Positions 7,963 to 16,996 of a DNA stretch of 64,000 bases are shown here, piece by piece. The DNA is from Acinetobacter baylyi DSM 14961 = CIP 107474 (GTDB lineage: Bacteria; Pseudomonadota; Gammaproteobacteria; Pseudomonadales; Moraxellaceae), in assembly GCF_000368685.1 (NCBI RefSeq), contig NZ_KB849628.1, forward strand, positions 1,192,255-1,256,254, read 5' to 3'. Under the pieces are notes generated by a model, which searched no databases, was not told the origin of the DNA, and saw nothing but the letters and a program-made list of their open reading frames with translations. The translations under genes and the position numbers were made by a program. How positions within the stretch are numbered: position 1 is the stretch's first letter; every line of letters begins with the position of its first letter.

Positions 7963-7995
7963 AACAATGATTCAATCTAACAGGATTATTCCAAA

Positions 7996-8478
7996 TTGAA
8001 AGCACTTGAAGTTATTTTTGTGGGATGTGGTGCAACACTATTCATGGATGCGTATAGTTTTATTTTGAAAATATATTTCGGCGTTCAATCACTTGACTAC
8101 CGTGTTATTGGAAGATGGCTCATTTACCTAAGTAAAGCCAAGTTTATTCATCATACGATTATGCAGACTCCAGAGGTCAAATATGAAAAAGTATTCGGCT
8201 GGTTGAGTCATTATCTGATTGGTATCTTATTTTCAGCGATATTTTTTCAGTACACAATTAATCACCCCTCTCCCACACTCCTTTCAGCACTTACTTTTGG
8301 GTTGGTTACGGTCGTAATCCCCTTTTTGATCATACAACCCTGCCTAGGTTTTGGCCTAGCAGCAAGTAAGATGCCCTTAGTTTGGATTGCCCGTTTTAAA
8401 AGTATCGGACATCATCTTATTTTTGGTTTAGGTCTATATTTATCATTTCAAATCTACCATTATGTCTGGTTGAGCTAA
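7996..8478 (+). CDS. DUF2938 family membrane protein
   Basis: A 160-residue protein with about four hydrophobic segments, for example near residues 4-24 and 72-90, a pair around 98-120, and 138-156. It resembles the DUF2938 family; the family's function is unknown. The start is TTG at 7996, with an AGGA site 10 bases upstream. It is the likely target of the divergent MerR regulator through the 19-bp-spacer promoter. The tpm gene follows after 31 bases and may be co-transcribed. Confidence 0.75.
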   Translation: MKALEVIFVGCGATLFMDAYSFILKIYFGVQSLDYRVIGRWLIYLSKAKFIHHTIMQTPEVKYEKVFGWLSHYLIGILFSAIFFQYTINHPSPTLLSALTFGLVTVVIPFLIIQPCLGFGLAASKMPLVWIARFKSIGHHLIFGLGLYLSFQIYHYVWLS

Positions 8479-8509
8479 GTTATGACAAAATCATCAATTC
8501 GAGGCAGTT

Positions 8510-9163
8510 ATGCAACATGAATTCTGGCATCAACGCTGGCAGGAAAACAGAATCGGTTTTCATCAATTTACACCGAGTCCACTGTTAGTCGATTATTTTA
8601 ACGAACTTGGCTTAAAAACCTCTGCCCGTATCTTTGTTCCATTGAGTGGTAAAACACTGGATATTAGTTGGTTATTACAACAAGGCTACCATGTTGTGGC
8701 AATTGAGCTTAGCCAAATCGCTGTAACATCATTGATTGAGCAATTAGTTGAAGACTTCGATATACAATTTGAGTCTTCCGAAAAGAATAATCTGATCCAT
8801 TACCATCACCCACAAATCGATATTTTTGTCGGTGATTTTTTTGATCTAAGCAAAGAACAATTAGGACAGGTCGATGCAATTTTTGATCGTGCAGCATTGA
8901 TTGCTTTACCAGACGACATACGCCAAGACTATGTTCAACACTTGATCGAGATCAGTGGTGCTGCATCTCAGTTTTTAATTAGCTACCAATACGATGCAGG
9001 CAGTCATGAAGGACCTCCTTTTTCGGTCAATGCAGAAGAAATTAAACAACTTTATGCTGAGGCTTATGATATCCGACTTTTGAAGGAGCAACTTGTCGAT
9101 GCATCTCAAAACAAAGGAAATCACCCCAAGAGCACACTATGGATACTCACTGCCAAGTTCTGA
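8510..9163 (+). CDS. tpm: Thiopurine S-methyltransferase
   Basis: A 217-residue SAM-dependent methyltransferase of the bacterial TPMT family, which methylates thiols and also detoxifies tellurite and selenite in some bacteria. The N-terminal FWHQRWQENRIGFHQ, the SAM-binding region FVPLSGKTLDISWLLQQGYHVVAIELS, and FDRAALIALP are family hallmarks. ATG at 8510 with GAGGC upstream. It may share the MerR-controlled transcript of the DUF2938 gene. A terminator follows. Confidence 0.93.
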   Translation: MQHEFWHQRWQENRIGFHQFTPSPLLVDYFNELGLKTSARIFVPLSGKTLDISWLLQQGYHVVAIELSQIAVTSLIEQLVEDFDIQFESSEKNNLIHYHHPQIDIFVGDFFDLSKEQLGQVDAIFDRAALIALPDDIRQDYVQHLIEISGAASQFLISYQYDAGSHEGPPFSVNAEEIKQLYAEAYDIRLLKEQLVDASQNKGNHPKSTLWILTAKF

Positions 9164-9170
9164 GCATAAA

Positions 9171-9200
9171 AAAACACCTCTATTTTTAGAGATGTTTTTT
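9171..9200 (+). terminator. Terminator after tpm
   Basis: AACACCTCT pairs with AGAGATGTT (one C-A mismatch) around a 6-base loop, then TTTTTTATAT. Confidence 0.75.
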
Positions 9201-9257
9201 ATATATTTTCATCGGATGTGTGATATGCCATAAGCATAACAACACACTTCACTAATT

Positions 9258-9351
9258 TTAACTTGGTGTATGCTACATGAGCCGCAATGATAGCAGCGCA
9301 AGAGAACATTTCACCTGTTCTTAATGAGGTGTATGGTACATGAGGTACAAT
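9258..9351 (-). repeat. Duplicated 3' tail of the UPF0149 gene
   Basis: Bases 9258-9288 match 9321-9351 at 24 of 31 positions. The second copy is the actual end of the UPF0149 gene. The first copy, read in the same phase, gives a similar tail (L-x-L-M-stop-H-T-P), so it looks like a decayed duplicate of the gene's last ten codons. Confidence 0.55.
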
Positions 9352-9845
9352 TCATTCAGATTGTCTGGAATTTCTTCTGCAAGTTCATCCATAAGCTGAC
9401 CATTACGACGGAAAGATTCCATCTGTGGGTCTTCTTCATCAATACCGCTAAATACCATAATCGGCAAAGTCAAATCGACCAGTTGCTCTTCATGCTCTGG
9501 TGTAAACCATGCATCTTCATTCAAGAACATCGCATCGACAAAACCAACACTCCAGTCGCCCAAGCTTGACTCGGTGTCGGCTTCTTCAATTTCAAAGGGA
9601 AACTCGATACCTTCTTCATTGGCCAGATTTTGACGAATCTGATCCAGCCATGCTGAAATCTGTTCAATAATTGCTGTAGGCACTTTTTTCTGATTGCCTT
9701 CAAACAATTCACTTAACCATTGATCAAATTGAGGCCCGACTGCAATCGCACACAGAAAACCATGAGTGGCTGCAAAATCTAGACCGTATTCATTTTGGTC
9801 ACCGTCGAGATAATCGCTTAACAGGTCTAAATTCAAGGTACTCAT
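9321..9845 (-). CDS. UPF0149 (YecA/YgfB-like) family protein
   Basis: A 174-residue acidic protein. The N-terminus LSDYLDG...LDFAATHGFLCAIAVGP is the family signature, and the middle has EDAWFTPEH and MVFSGIDEEDP. Unlike E. coli YecA it has no C-terminal SEC-C zinc motif, so it is closer to the YgfB-type core. Cellular role uncertain. Followed downstream by a partial duplicate of its own 3' end. The next minus-strand gene upstream is the small acidic protein at 9916. Confidence 0.85.
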   Translation of the reverse strand: MSTLNLDLLSDYLDGDQNEYGLDFAATHGFLCAIAVGPQFDQWLSELFEGNQKKVPTAIIEQISAWLDQIRQNLANEEGIEFPFEIEEADTESSLGDWSVGFVDAMFLNEDAWFTPEHEEQLVDLTLPIMVFSGIDEEDPQMESFRRNGQLMDELAEEIPDNLNELYLMYHTPH

Positions 9846-9915
9846 TTTGTATCCAACTTCTAAAAATTAACGCATAGCATAACATTTTCAAATGTTATGC
9901 TACATCTGATTTTCG

Positions 9916-10125
9916 TTAGTCTTCATCATCGTCTAGATCGTCATCATCTAAATCATAATCAAAGTCTTTTAACTCACGCTCCAAACGGCGCTGAGCCAAT
10001 AAATCATCAATTAAACGACGCTTTTCCAATGATTCTTTTGCACTGATTTTGCCAGATGCTTCATCAAAACTAACATCATCATCATCACTGTAGTTATCAT
10101 CTAATTCAAAATCTGTAGAAGACAC
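9916..10125 (-). CDS. Small acidic PA3496-family protein
   Basis: A 69-residue, very acidic protein with aspartate runs at both ends (YSDDDDVSFDEA and DLDDDDLDDDED) around a basic centre, SLEKRRLIDDLLAQRRLERELKDFDYDLD. The LEKRRxIDDLLAQRRLERELKDFDYDL core matches what I know as the PA3496 family, of undefined function, found in many pseudomonads. ATG at 10125 with GAGGTAG upstream. Confidence 0.7.
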   Translation of the reverse strand: MSSTDFELDDNYSDDDDVSFDEASGKISAKESLEKRRLIDDLLAQRRLERELKDFDYDLDDDDLDDDED

Positions 10126-10491
10126 TAAAACTACCTCATAATGAAAAAATGTGAATGGGTCTAGGCGCTATTTATCGCCCTTTATGCACCTTGTCAAGTT
10201 TTATTTATTTTTTTTGATTAATTCAGTCTTTTTGAACTTTTTTTCTGCAAAAAAATTGTATATTGCTAAAACTCTTGTTAGTGTTGAGCATTATGCGTGC
10301 CGCAGAGTGAAAAAAATAAAGTTCACAGCACTTGAAAAAATAAAGTTTCATCCCAACATTCAAAAAATAGTCGTGATATCAAAGATTTTTTTTAATTTAT
10401 ATGTAGCCGATCAAATCGAAAACATTCATAGCAAATTGTGCTATCATGCACGGTTTTTTACTGCCACAGATTCAACGAAGAGTAAGCAAAG
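10126..10491. other. Intergenic region upstream of rpoD
   Basis: 366 AT-rich bases between divergent genes. It must hold the rpoD promoters. TATCAT at 10442-10447 is a possible -10 element about 45 bases before the rpoD ATG, but the -35 is poor. A plus-strand open frame here runs into the rpoD start without a ribosome binding site or protein-like composition and is not believed. Confidence 0.5.
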
Positions 10492-12381
10492 ATGAGCGAT
10501 ATGCATTCCCCTACTTCTCAAGTAGCGGCTCTGATTAGCCGAGGCAAAGAACAAGGTTACTTAACCTACGCTGAGGTTAACGATCATCTCCCAGACTCGA
10601 TCACGGAAAGCGAGCAAATTGAAGACATCATTCAGATGCTTCAGGACGTTGGTATTCCTGTGCATGAACGCGCACCTGAATCTGATGATACGATGTTTGG
10701 TGATTCCACAGAAGCCGATGAAGTTGCTGAAGAAGAAGCAGCAGCAGTACTTGCATCTGTAGAAAATGAGCCAGGTCGTACTACAGATCCTGTACGCATG
10801 TATATGCGTGAAATGGGAACGGTTGAGCTCTTAACGCGCGAAGGCGAAATCAGCATTGCAAAACGTATCGAAGAAGGTATTCGTGATGTTTTGCATTCGA
10901 TTGCTTACTGGCCGAATGCCGTTGAAGTTGTATTACAAGAATATAATGATTATGTAACAGGCGAACGTCGTCTGGCCGATATTCTTTCAGGTTATCTCGA
11001 TCCAGAAACAGATGATGATATTCCAGAAGTACTGGAAGAAGAGGCTGAACTGGAAGAAGATGATGAATCTACATCTAAAACCACCACCAAAGACGTCAAA
11101 CTTGATGATGATGACGAAGAAGAGGAAGAGTCTGAAGGTGATGACGATTCTGAAGGTGATTCTGGTCCAGACCCTGAAATCGCAAAAGTACGTTTTGAAG
11201 AATTAGAAGCTGCCTGGAAAAACACCAAGACTGTCATTGAAAAACACGGCCGCAATAGCGAAGAAGCAAATGCTGCGCTAGAGTCGCTCGCAACTGTGTT
11301 TATGATGTTTAAATTTACCCCACGTTTGTTTGATATCATTTCAGAAATGATTCGTGGTACACATGAAAACATCCGTTCTAACGAACGTGAAGTGATGCGC
11401 TACGCAGTACGTCGTGGTCGTATGGATCGTACCCAGTTCCGTACCAGTTTCCCAGGTCAAGAATCAAATCCGGCTTGGTTGGAAGAACAAATTGCGAAAG
11501 CGCCAAATGAAAGTAAGGCCTATCTTGAAAAAGTACGTCCTGACATTCAGGCATTCCAGCAAAAAATTGCAGAGATTGAGCAAGACTTAAACCTAAATGT
11601 ACGTGAAATTAAAGAAATTGCAAAACGTATGGCTGTAGGCGAAGCCAAAGCTCGCCGTGCCAAAAAAGAGATGGTCGAAGCCAACTTGCGTCTCGTTATT
11701 TCGATTGCGAAAAAGTATACTAACCGTGGTTTGCAATTCCTTGATTTGATTCAGGAAGGTAACATCGGCTTGATGAAAGCAGTTGATAAATTTGAATACC
11801 GTCGTGGTTATAAATTTTCGACCTACGCAACGTGGTGGATTCGTCAGGCGATTACCCGCTCAATTGCGGATCAGGCACGTACCATCCGTATTCCGGTCCA
11901 CATGATTGAAACGATTAACAAGATCAATCGCGTATCACGTCAATTGTTACAAGAAATGGGGCGTGAACCAACACCAGAAGAGCTTGGTGAACGTCTGGAA
12001 ATGGATGAAGTCAAAGTTCGTAAAGTGTTGAAAATTGCCAAAGAGCCAATTTCAATGGAAACACCAATTGGTGATGATGAAGATTCTCATCTTGGTGATT
12101 TTATTGAGGATTCAAACATCACTTCGCCAGTGGATGCAGCAACCTCAGAAGGCTTGAAAGAAGCAACACGTGAAGTGCTTGAAAATCTGACCGAACGTGA
12201 AGCGAAAGTCTTGAAAATGCGTTTTGGTATCGATATGCCAACCGACCATACTTTGGAAGAAGTCGGTAAACAGTTTGATGTAACACGCGAACGTATTCGT
12301 CAGATCGAAGCCAAAGCCTTACGCAAATTACGTCATCCTTCGCGTTCTGAACACTTACGTTCATTCCTCGAAAACGACTAA
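10492..12381 (+). CDS. rpoD: RNA polymerase primary sigma factor (sigma-70)
   Basis: The housekeeping sigma factor, 629 residues. Region 1.1 is at the N-terminus, region 1.2 around [12 protein letters not shown], then a non-conserved insert with a strongly acidic stretch (about residues 170-230). Region 2 has [33 protein letters not shown] and [15 protein letters not shown]. Region 3 starts at [12 protein letters not shown], and region 4 ends with [20 protein letters not shown]. It stands alone, not in an rpsU-dnaG-rpoD operon, which is the usual Acinetobacter arrangement. The ATG follows AAGAG. Confidence 0.98.
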   Translation: MSDMHSPTSQVAALISRGKEQGYLTYAEVNDHLPDSITESEQIEDIIQMLQDVGIPVHERAPESDDTMFGDSTEADEVAEEEAAAVLASVENEPGRTTDPVRMYMREMGTVELLTREGEISIAKRIEEGIRDVLHSIAYWPNAVEVVLQEYNDYVTGERRLADILSGYLDPETDDDIPEVLEEEAELEEDDESTSKTTTKDVKLDDDDEEEEESEGDDDSEGDSGPDPEIAKVRFEELEAAWKNTKTVIEKHGRNSEEANAALESLATVFMMFKFTPRLFDIISEMIRGTHENIRSNEREVMRYAVRRGRMDRTQFRTSFPGQESNPAWLEEQIAKAPNESKAYLEKVRPDIQAFQQKIAEIEQDLNLNVREIKEIAKRMAVGEAKARRAKKEMVEANLRLVISIAKKYTNRGLQFLDLIQEGNIGLMKAVDKFEYRRGYKFSTYATWWIRQAITRSIADQARTIRIPVHMIETINKINRVSRQLLQEMGREPTPEELGERLEMDEVKVRKVLKIAKEPISMETPIGDDEDSHLGDFIEDSNITSPVDAATSEGLKEATREVLENLTEREAKVLKMRFGIDMPTDHTLEEVGKQFDVTRERIRQIEAKALRKLRHPSRSEHLRSFLEND

Positions 12382-12444
12382 GTTGAGACAGGGAAATGCC
12401 ACTTGAAATTTTAGTGGCCAAACCCCATTTAATATTCAAAGACA

Positions 12445-12472
12445 TTAATGCCTGCATCATCGCAGGCATTAA
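12445..12472 (+). other. Stable hairpin between rpoD and ybeD
   Basis: A perfect 11-bp stem, TTAATGCCTGC-ATCATC-GCAGGCATTAA, without a T-run, ends 4 bases before the GGAG ribosome binding site of ybeD. It could protect the rpoD mRNA 3' end or affect ybeD translation. Confidence 0.6.
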
Positions 12473-12486
12473 ATATGGAGAATGTT

Positions 12487-12774
12487 ATGTTAGACCGCAC
12501 ACCATCTCGTGAACTCCGCGAAGATCTTTGGGTATTTCCAATGGATTATCCAATCAAGCTTATTGGTGATGCAGGTGACGAACTTCGCATTGCTGTAGTA
12601 GATATCTTGCAGAAGCATTTTCCTGATTTTGATGCTGAATCCATTAAAATACAGCCATCACGTACAGGAAAATACCACTCTTTGACTGCACAATTGCGCT
12701 TTGATGAGCTCGAGCAAGTTCATGCATTATATGCAGATTTAGCTGCTTGCCCACATATTCGTACTGCCCTCTAA
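12487..12774 (+). CDS. ybeD: DUF493 family protein YbeD
   Basis: A 95-residue protein of the DUF493/YbeD family, with WVFPMDYPIKLIGDA and RTGKYHSLTAQLRFD. In many proteobacteria it sits next to lipB, as here, so a link to lipoate metabolism is suspected but not proven. I place the start at the ATG at 12487, with GGAG 6 bases upstream. In-frame ATGs further upstream lie in or near the hairpin at 12445-12472. A strong terminator separates it from lipB. Confidence 0.9.
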   Translation: MLDRTPSRELREDLWVFPMDYPIKLIGDAGDELRIAVVDILQKHFPDFDAESIKIQPSRTGKYHSLTAQLRFDELEQVHALYADLAACPHIRTAL

Positions 12775-12781
12775 GATAAAG

Positions 12782-12804
12782 ACACGCCTTCTGGCGTGTT
12801 TTTT
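12782..12804 (+). terminator. Terminator between ybeD and lipB
   Basis: ACACGCC-TTCT-GGCGTGT followed by six T residues: a tight tetraloop hairpin with a classic tail. Confidence 0.92.
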
Positions 12805-12844
12805 ATTGGCATTTCTTTTTGCTTTTTAATCAAGGACACGATCT

Positions 12845-13504
12845 GTGAATGATACTGTTCTCAAACCCAATCTCATCATTCGTCATTATAAAAATCTGCA
12901 CAATTATGCATCGTTATTCCAAGAAATGAGAAGCTATACAGATCAGCGGGATGAACATTCTCCAGATCAGCTTTGGATACTACAGCATCATCCTGTTCTC
13001 ACTCAGGGACAGGCAGGTAAACCTGAACATATTCTCATACCCAGTGACCTTCCCGTGGTTCAGTCAGATCGTGGCGGTCAAGTCACTTGGCATGGCCCTG
13101 GTCAAATGGTGATTTATTTTATGTTTGATTTAAATCGCCTGAAATGGAATGTACGTACACTGGTGTCATTTGCCGAACAGCTGATGATTGATTTGATTAA
13201 AAAATACAATATAGACGCTTATGCCAAAGCCGATGCACCTGGCGTTTACGTAGCAGAACGCAAAATTGGCTCTTTAGGTTTTAAAATCCGCCGTGGCCGA
13301 AGCTATCATGGTCTGGCGCTGAATATCGATTGTGATTTATCTGGCTTTCAAACCATTAATCCATGTGGTTACGCAGGATTAGAAATGGTCAGAATCTGTG
13401 ATCTTGTCGAAAATTATCCTCGATTTGATCAGCTTGCTCAGGATGTTACAGCTTACTTCAAAGAAAAAAGTGACTTTAATGACGTTCAAGTCATCTTGCA
13501 ATAA
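12845..13504 (+). CDS. lipB: Octanoyl-(acyl carrier protein):protein octanoyltransferase
   Basis: Transfers octanoate from acyl carrier protein to lipoyl domains, the first step of endogenous lipoate synthesis. The 219 residues match the family. Motifs are [21 protein letters not shown], the catalytic lysine in [18 protein letters not shown], and the acyl-carrying cysteine in INPCGYAG. The start is GTG at 12845 with AAGGA about 11 bases upstream. lipA is not in the window. Confidence 0.96.
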   Translation: MNDTVLKPNLIIRHYKNLHNYASLFQEMRSYTDQRDEHSPDQLWILQHHPVLTQGQAGKPEHILIPSDLPVVQSDRGGQVTWHGPGQMVIYFMFDLNRLKWNVRTLVSFAEQLMIDLIKKYNIDAYAKADAPGVYVAERKIGSLGFKIRRGRSYHGLALNIDCDLSGFQTINPCGYAGLEMVRICDLVENYPRFDQLAQDVTAYFKEKSDFNDVQVILQ

Positions 13505-13531
13505 ATGACTTTCAGTTCGAGAAAAAATCAA

Positions 13532-13549
13532 TTAGAGTAATTACTCTAA
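13532..13549 (+). promoter_or_regulatory. Perfect 18-bp palindrome upstream of the SCP2/ADH operon
   Basis: TTAGAGTAATTACTCTAA is fully symmetric. TAAAAT (13551-13556) directly after it could serve as a -10 element, so a dimeric repressor bound here would block the promoter. The regulator is not in the neighbourhood. Confidence 0.6.
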
Positions 13550-13582
13550 ATAAAATTAGAATCTGTAAAAAGGGATAAGCAC

Positions 13583-14116
13583 GTGATTTCAACCAAAGCC
13601 ATGAAACCCGCTTTGCAACACGCCTATGTCAAACTCATGATGGATGTGATTGGACGAGGTCTTGTGATGGCAAGTCAAGTTGATGCAGAAATACAAGAGG
13701 AAATATCCAAATTTCCTGTCAATTTTATTTTATCAATGAATGTATTTCCCAATGGGCCTGCATTTATTGCTCAAGTGACTAAAGATAAAAAACTGAAATT
13801 GATTTCTCTGGAACAGGGAAAACCAGATCTGACCATTACGTTTAAACATTTAACTCATGCTTTTCTGGTGTTTTCCTTTCAAGAAAGTACCGCCCAGGCA
13901 TTTGCCAATGACCGCATGATTGCCGACGGAGACGTCTCGAGTGCAATTCGATTGGTACGTTGTTTAAATAAAATGGAAGCGCTGATTTTACCTAAAGTGG
14001 TTGCTTCCCTTGCCGTGAAGCAATATCCAACTGAGCTCAGTTTGAAAGACAAATTAAGCGAAGCTGCCAACATTTATCTGAAAGTCGCACAATCATACTT
14101 AAAACGGAGTATATAA
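13583..14116 (+). CDS. SCP2-like sterol-binding fold protein
   Basis: A 177-residue protein. The central part (FPVNFILSMNVFPNGPAFI..., DLTITFKHLTHAFLVF, DGDVSSAIRLVRCLNKMEALILPKV) fits the SCP2 lipid-carrier fold, which binds hydrophobic ligands. The ligand is unknown. The start is GTG at 13583 with AGGGAT upstream. The iron-containing alcohol dehydrogenase starts 2 bases after its stop, so the two are translationally coupled. This suggests a shared role with a hydrophobic alcohol or aldehyde, which is inference. Confidence 0.75.
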   Translation: MISTKAMKPALQHAYVKLMMDVIGRGLVMASQVDAEIQEEISKFPVNFILSMNVFPNGPAFIAQVTKDKKLKLISLEQGKPDLTITFKHLTHAFLVFSFQESTAQAFANDRMIADGDVSSAIRLVRCLNKMEALILPKVVASLAVKQYPTELSLKDKLSEAANIYLKVAQSYLKRSI

Positions 14117-14118
14117 AA

Positions 14119-15303
14119 ATGGCAAAGCCTTATTACGAATTTTTTTGTCCAGTAAAAGTGATTGCAGGCAATGCTGCTTTAGAACATATTCCATTTGAAC
14201 TTGCGACCTTAGGTTCAAAACGTCCAATGATCATCACCGATAAAGGTGTAAGAGCCAATCACCTGCTTGAACCCATTGAAGCCGCTTTCAGCTCTACTGA
14301 TGCCGAAATTGGTTATATCTTTGATGATGTGCCACCTGATTCAAGTTTACAAACGGTAAGAAAAGCAGCTCAGCTTTATCGCGATCATCATTGTGATGCG
14401 ATTATTGCAATTGGCGGCGGTTCAGTCATTGATACTTCAAAAGCTACCAATATTTTAGTCTCTGAAGGCGGAGATGACCTGCTAAAATATTCTGGCGCTC
14501 ACAATTTACCCAAACCCCTTAAGCCATTTTTTGTGATTCCCACTACGTCTGGTACAGGCTCTGAAGCCACCATGGTGGCTGTGGTATCCGACACAGAAAA
14601 AAATGTCAAAATGGCTTTTGCATCGTATTACTTGATGCCACACGCGGCCATTCTTGACCCACGTATGACACTGACCTTGCCTGCTCATTTAACCGCCATG
14701 ACAGGTATGGATGCCTTAACGCATTGTGTTGAAGCATATACCTGTTTAGCATCTAATCCGCTCAGTGATGCTTACGCCAGCGCAGGTATCAAGAAAATCA
14801 GTGAACACCTTTTTAACGTTATTGAAAACCCAAGCGATTCACAAGGGCGTCTGGAGCTTGCACAAGCATCAACCATGGCGGGCATTGCCTTCTCAAATTC
14901 GATGGTAGGTTTGGTACATTCGCTGGGACATGCACTTGGTGCAGTAGCACATCTGCCCCATGGCTTATGCATGAATTTATTTTTACCCTATGTACTGGAG
15001 TACAATAAGGAAGTAAACGGCGATAAAATTGGTGAGTTGTTATTGCCACTTGCAGGCGCAGATATTTATGCGCAAACACCTGCAAATTTACGCGCAGATA
15101 AAGCCATTTCAACCATTCTGGCAATGCGTGATCGCCTGTTTAGCTTAACAAAGTTACCGCGTACATTACGTGAAACAGGTAAAATTACCGAAGCCCAACT
15201 GGATGAAGTGGCTGAAAAGGCGCTCAATGATGGTTCGATTATTTACAACCCGAAAGAAGCGAATATTCAGGATTTAAAAGCAATATTACACAAAGCCTGG
15301 TAA
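14119..15303 (+). CDS. Iron-containing (group III) alcohol dehydrogenase
   Basis: A 394-residue Fe-ADH. Cofactor motif GGGSVIDT is near residue 99 and PTTSGTGSEAT near residue 140. The metal ligands lie in ILDPRMT (D), GMDALTHCVEAY (H) and VHSLGHALGAVAHLPHG (two H). Such enzymes oxidise primary alcohols or reduce aldehydes with NAD(P). The substrate is unknown. It forms an operon with the SCP2-like gene, 2 bases upstream, behind an 18-bp palindrome, and is closed by a terminator. Confidence 0.9.
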   Translation: MAKPYYEFFCPVKVIAGNAALEHIPFELATLGSKRPMIITDKGVRANHLLEPIEAAFSSTDAEIGYIFDDVPPDSSLQTVRKAAQLYRDHHCDAIIAIGGGSVIDTSKATNILVSEGGDDLLKYSGAHNLPKPLKPFFVIPTTSGTGSEATMVAVVSDTEKNVKMAFASYYLMPHAAILDPRMTLTLPAHLTAMTGMDALTHCVEAYTCLASNPLSDAYASAGIKKISEHLFNVIENPSDSQGRLELAQASTMAGIAFSNSMVGLVHSLGHALGAVAHLPHGLCMNLFLPYVLEYNKEVNGDKIGELLLPLAGADIYAQTPANLRADKAISTILAMRDRLFSLTKLPRTLRETGKITEAQLDEVAEKALNDGSIIYNPKEANIQDLKAILHKAW

Positions 15304-15328
15304 TAGCAAAATTTGTACATTCGCCTAC

Positions 15329-15365
15329 AGGCCTGAGTTCTCAATGAATTCAGGTCTTTTTATTT
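15329..15365 (+). terminator. Terminator after the Fe-ADH gene
   Basis: AGGCCTGA pairs with TCAGGTCT (one G-T) with further pairing TTC/GAA inside, followed by a T-rich tail. Confidence 0.8.
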
Positions 15366-15436
15366 AAAATAAACTTTGCATTCATCCATTTGTTTTCCAA
15401 TTTGGCAAAAAAATTGCTAAAACTTCCACAAAATTA

Positions 15437-15516
15437 CTGACAAATGGCACCATTTTAGGATAGATTGGCGCACTTTACTTTTTCGAATAGGGGGGATCGT
15501 TCGTCTCAAACGATCC
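15437..15516 (+). promoter_or_regulatory. Promoter and leader hairpin for the PuuP-like importer
   Basis: CTGACA (15437-15442) and TAGATT (15461-15466) are spaced 18 bp. The leader then contains a perfect 8-bp hairpin, GGATCGTT-CGTCTCA-AACGATCC (15494-15516), preceded by a G-run. The hairpin could be an operator or an RNA control element. Confidence 0.5.
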
Positions 15517-15563
15517 TTAACAGACATGACTGATCCTTGATCAACGATTATGAGGATACGCCG

Positions 15564-16949
15564 TTGACAACTCACACTGGGACTCAACCTGCGGCTAAAT
15601 TGCAAAAAAATCTTGTGCTGTGGCACATTATCATTATCGGTTTAGCATACATCCAACCGATGACTGTATTTGATACCTTTGGTTTGGTATCTCAAGACAG
15701 TCATGGCCATGTACCAACGTCATATATCTTTGCTTTAATTGCAATTTTACTTACGTCCATCAGTTATGGACATATGATTAGGCGTTATCCTTCTGCGGGT
15801 TCTGCATATACCTATGCCCAAAAGTCCATACATCCCAATGTTGGCTTTATGGTCGGTTGGTCATCGTGGTTAGATTATCTACTCTCTCCACTGGTCAATA
15901 TTATTCTGGCAGATATCTATTTACGTGCGCTTTTTCCTGGCGTCAATAACTGGTTCTGGGTCATTGGTCTGACTATTTTAATGACTGTTGTTAACTTGTT
16001 TGGCGCTCGCTTCGTTGCTCGCTTCAACAGCACCATTGTCTTTGTTCAGATTGGCGTGATCTTTTACTTTACCTACAAGGTATATCTACTGCTTAGTCAG
16101 GGCATCAATGCCGATGGAAGTTTAGATCAATCCCAGTACCAGCTCTGGAGCCTTGCCCCATTTTGGAATGAAATGACATCTGTTGGTGCACTCATTACAG
16201 GCGCAACCATTTTATGTTTCTCATTTACTGGATTTGATGCATTGTCATCTCTAGCCGAAGAAACTAAAAATGCAGAAAAAGTATTACCACGTGCAATTTT
16301 TCTGACTGCATTGATTGCAGGTGTGATCTTTATTATTAGCACCTATTTCATGCAGATTTACTTTCCAAGTAATCCAGCACAATACTTTCAAAAAATTGAT
16401 GAAACTCAACCCGAGATTTTGCTCGCCATTGGTGGCATTACCTTCCAGACAGTTATTCTTTACTTTGCGATTGTCACAGTGATGGCATCAGGTATTTCGG
16501 CTCATGCAGGTGTGTCACGTTTAATGTATGTGATGGGACGTGATGGTGTTATTAACAAAAAAATCTTTGGTCATATTAGTCCAAAACTTTTCACGCCAAC
16601 CTATAACATCGTAATTGTGGGTGTAGTTGCATTAACTGCTGGTTTCCTCGATTTTGAACACATTGCTAATCTGATCAGCTTTGGTGCCTTAACTGCATTT
16701 AGTTTTGTCAATTTTTCTGTGATTTCACGTTATGCTTTACGTGATGGCCGCACGAAGAATATGAAAGATATTCTCAATTACATTGTGATTCCGACATTAG
16801 GGTTTGCGAGTGTATTTATGATGTGGCTTGAAATTGATCAGCTTGCACTCAAAATCGGTTTAATCTGGGCAGCAGTTGGTGTCGGTTATTTGGCCTATAA
16901 AACACGCGGGTTCCGTTATCCACCTCCGCAACACAATGAACATGAATAA
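15564..16949 (+). CDS. APC family permease, PuuP-like amine importer
   Basis: A 461-residue, 12-helix APC transporter. Long stretches match E. coli putrescine importer PuuP: GLAYIQPMTVFDTFG, PSAGSAYTYAQKS, NVGFMVGWSSWLDYLLSP, ATILCFSFTGFDA, and RLMYVMGRDGV. Putrescine or a related amine is therefore the likely substrate. The TTG at 15564 has GAGGA 7 bases upstream. An in-frame TTG at 15537 would add 9 residues but lacks a site. No puu catabolic genes are adjacent. Confidence 0.88.
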   Translation: MTTHTGTQPAAKLQKNLVLWHIIIIGLAYIQPMTVFDTFGLVSQDSHGHVPTSYIFALIAILLTSISYGHMIRRYPSAGSAYTYAQKSIHPNVGFMVGWSSWLDYLLSPLVNIILADIYLRALFPGVNNWFWVIGLTILMTVVNLFGARFVARFNSTIVFVQIGVIFYFTYKVYLLLSQGINADGSLDQSQYQLWSLAPFWNEMTSVGALITGATILCFSFTGFDALSSLAEETKNAEKVLPRAIFLTALIAGVIFIISTYFMQIYFPSNPAQYFQKIDETQPEILLAIGGITFQTVILYFAIVTVMASGISAHAGVSRLMYVMGRDGVINKKIFGHISPKLFTPTYNIVIVGVVALTAGFLDFEHIANLISFGALTAFSFVNFSVISRYALRDGRTKNMKDILNYIVIPTLGFASVFMMWLEIDQLALKIGLIWAAVGVGYLAYKTRGFRYPPPQHNEHE

Positions 16950-16960
16950 TCTTCAAATAT

Positions 16961-16985
16961 AAAAAAGGCGCTCAGCGCCTTTTTT
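16961..16985. terminator. Bidirectional terminator
   Basis: AAAAAAGGCGC-TCA-GCGCCTTTTTT serves both the PuuP-like gene and the convergent flavodoxin gene. Confidence 0.93.
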
Positions 16986-16996
16986 ATTGTTAATTT

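Noticed and set aside
10151..10495. 114-codon plus-strand frame upstream of rpoD
   Set aside because: No ribosome binding site, low-complexity F/K-rich translation, and it overlaps the rpoD start; the region is better explained as promoter DNA.
10992..11372. Serine-rich antisense frame in rpoD
   Set aside because: It is the mirror of the acidic D/E codon run in the sigma factor, a compositional artefact.
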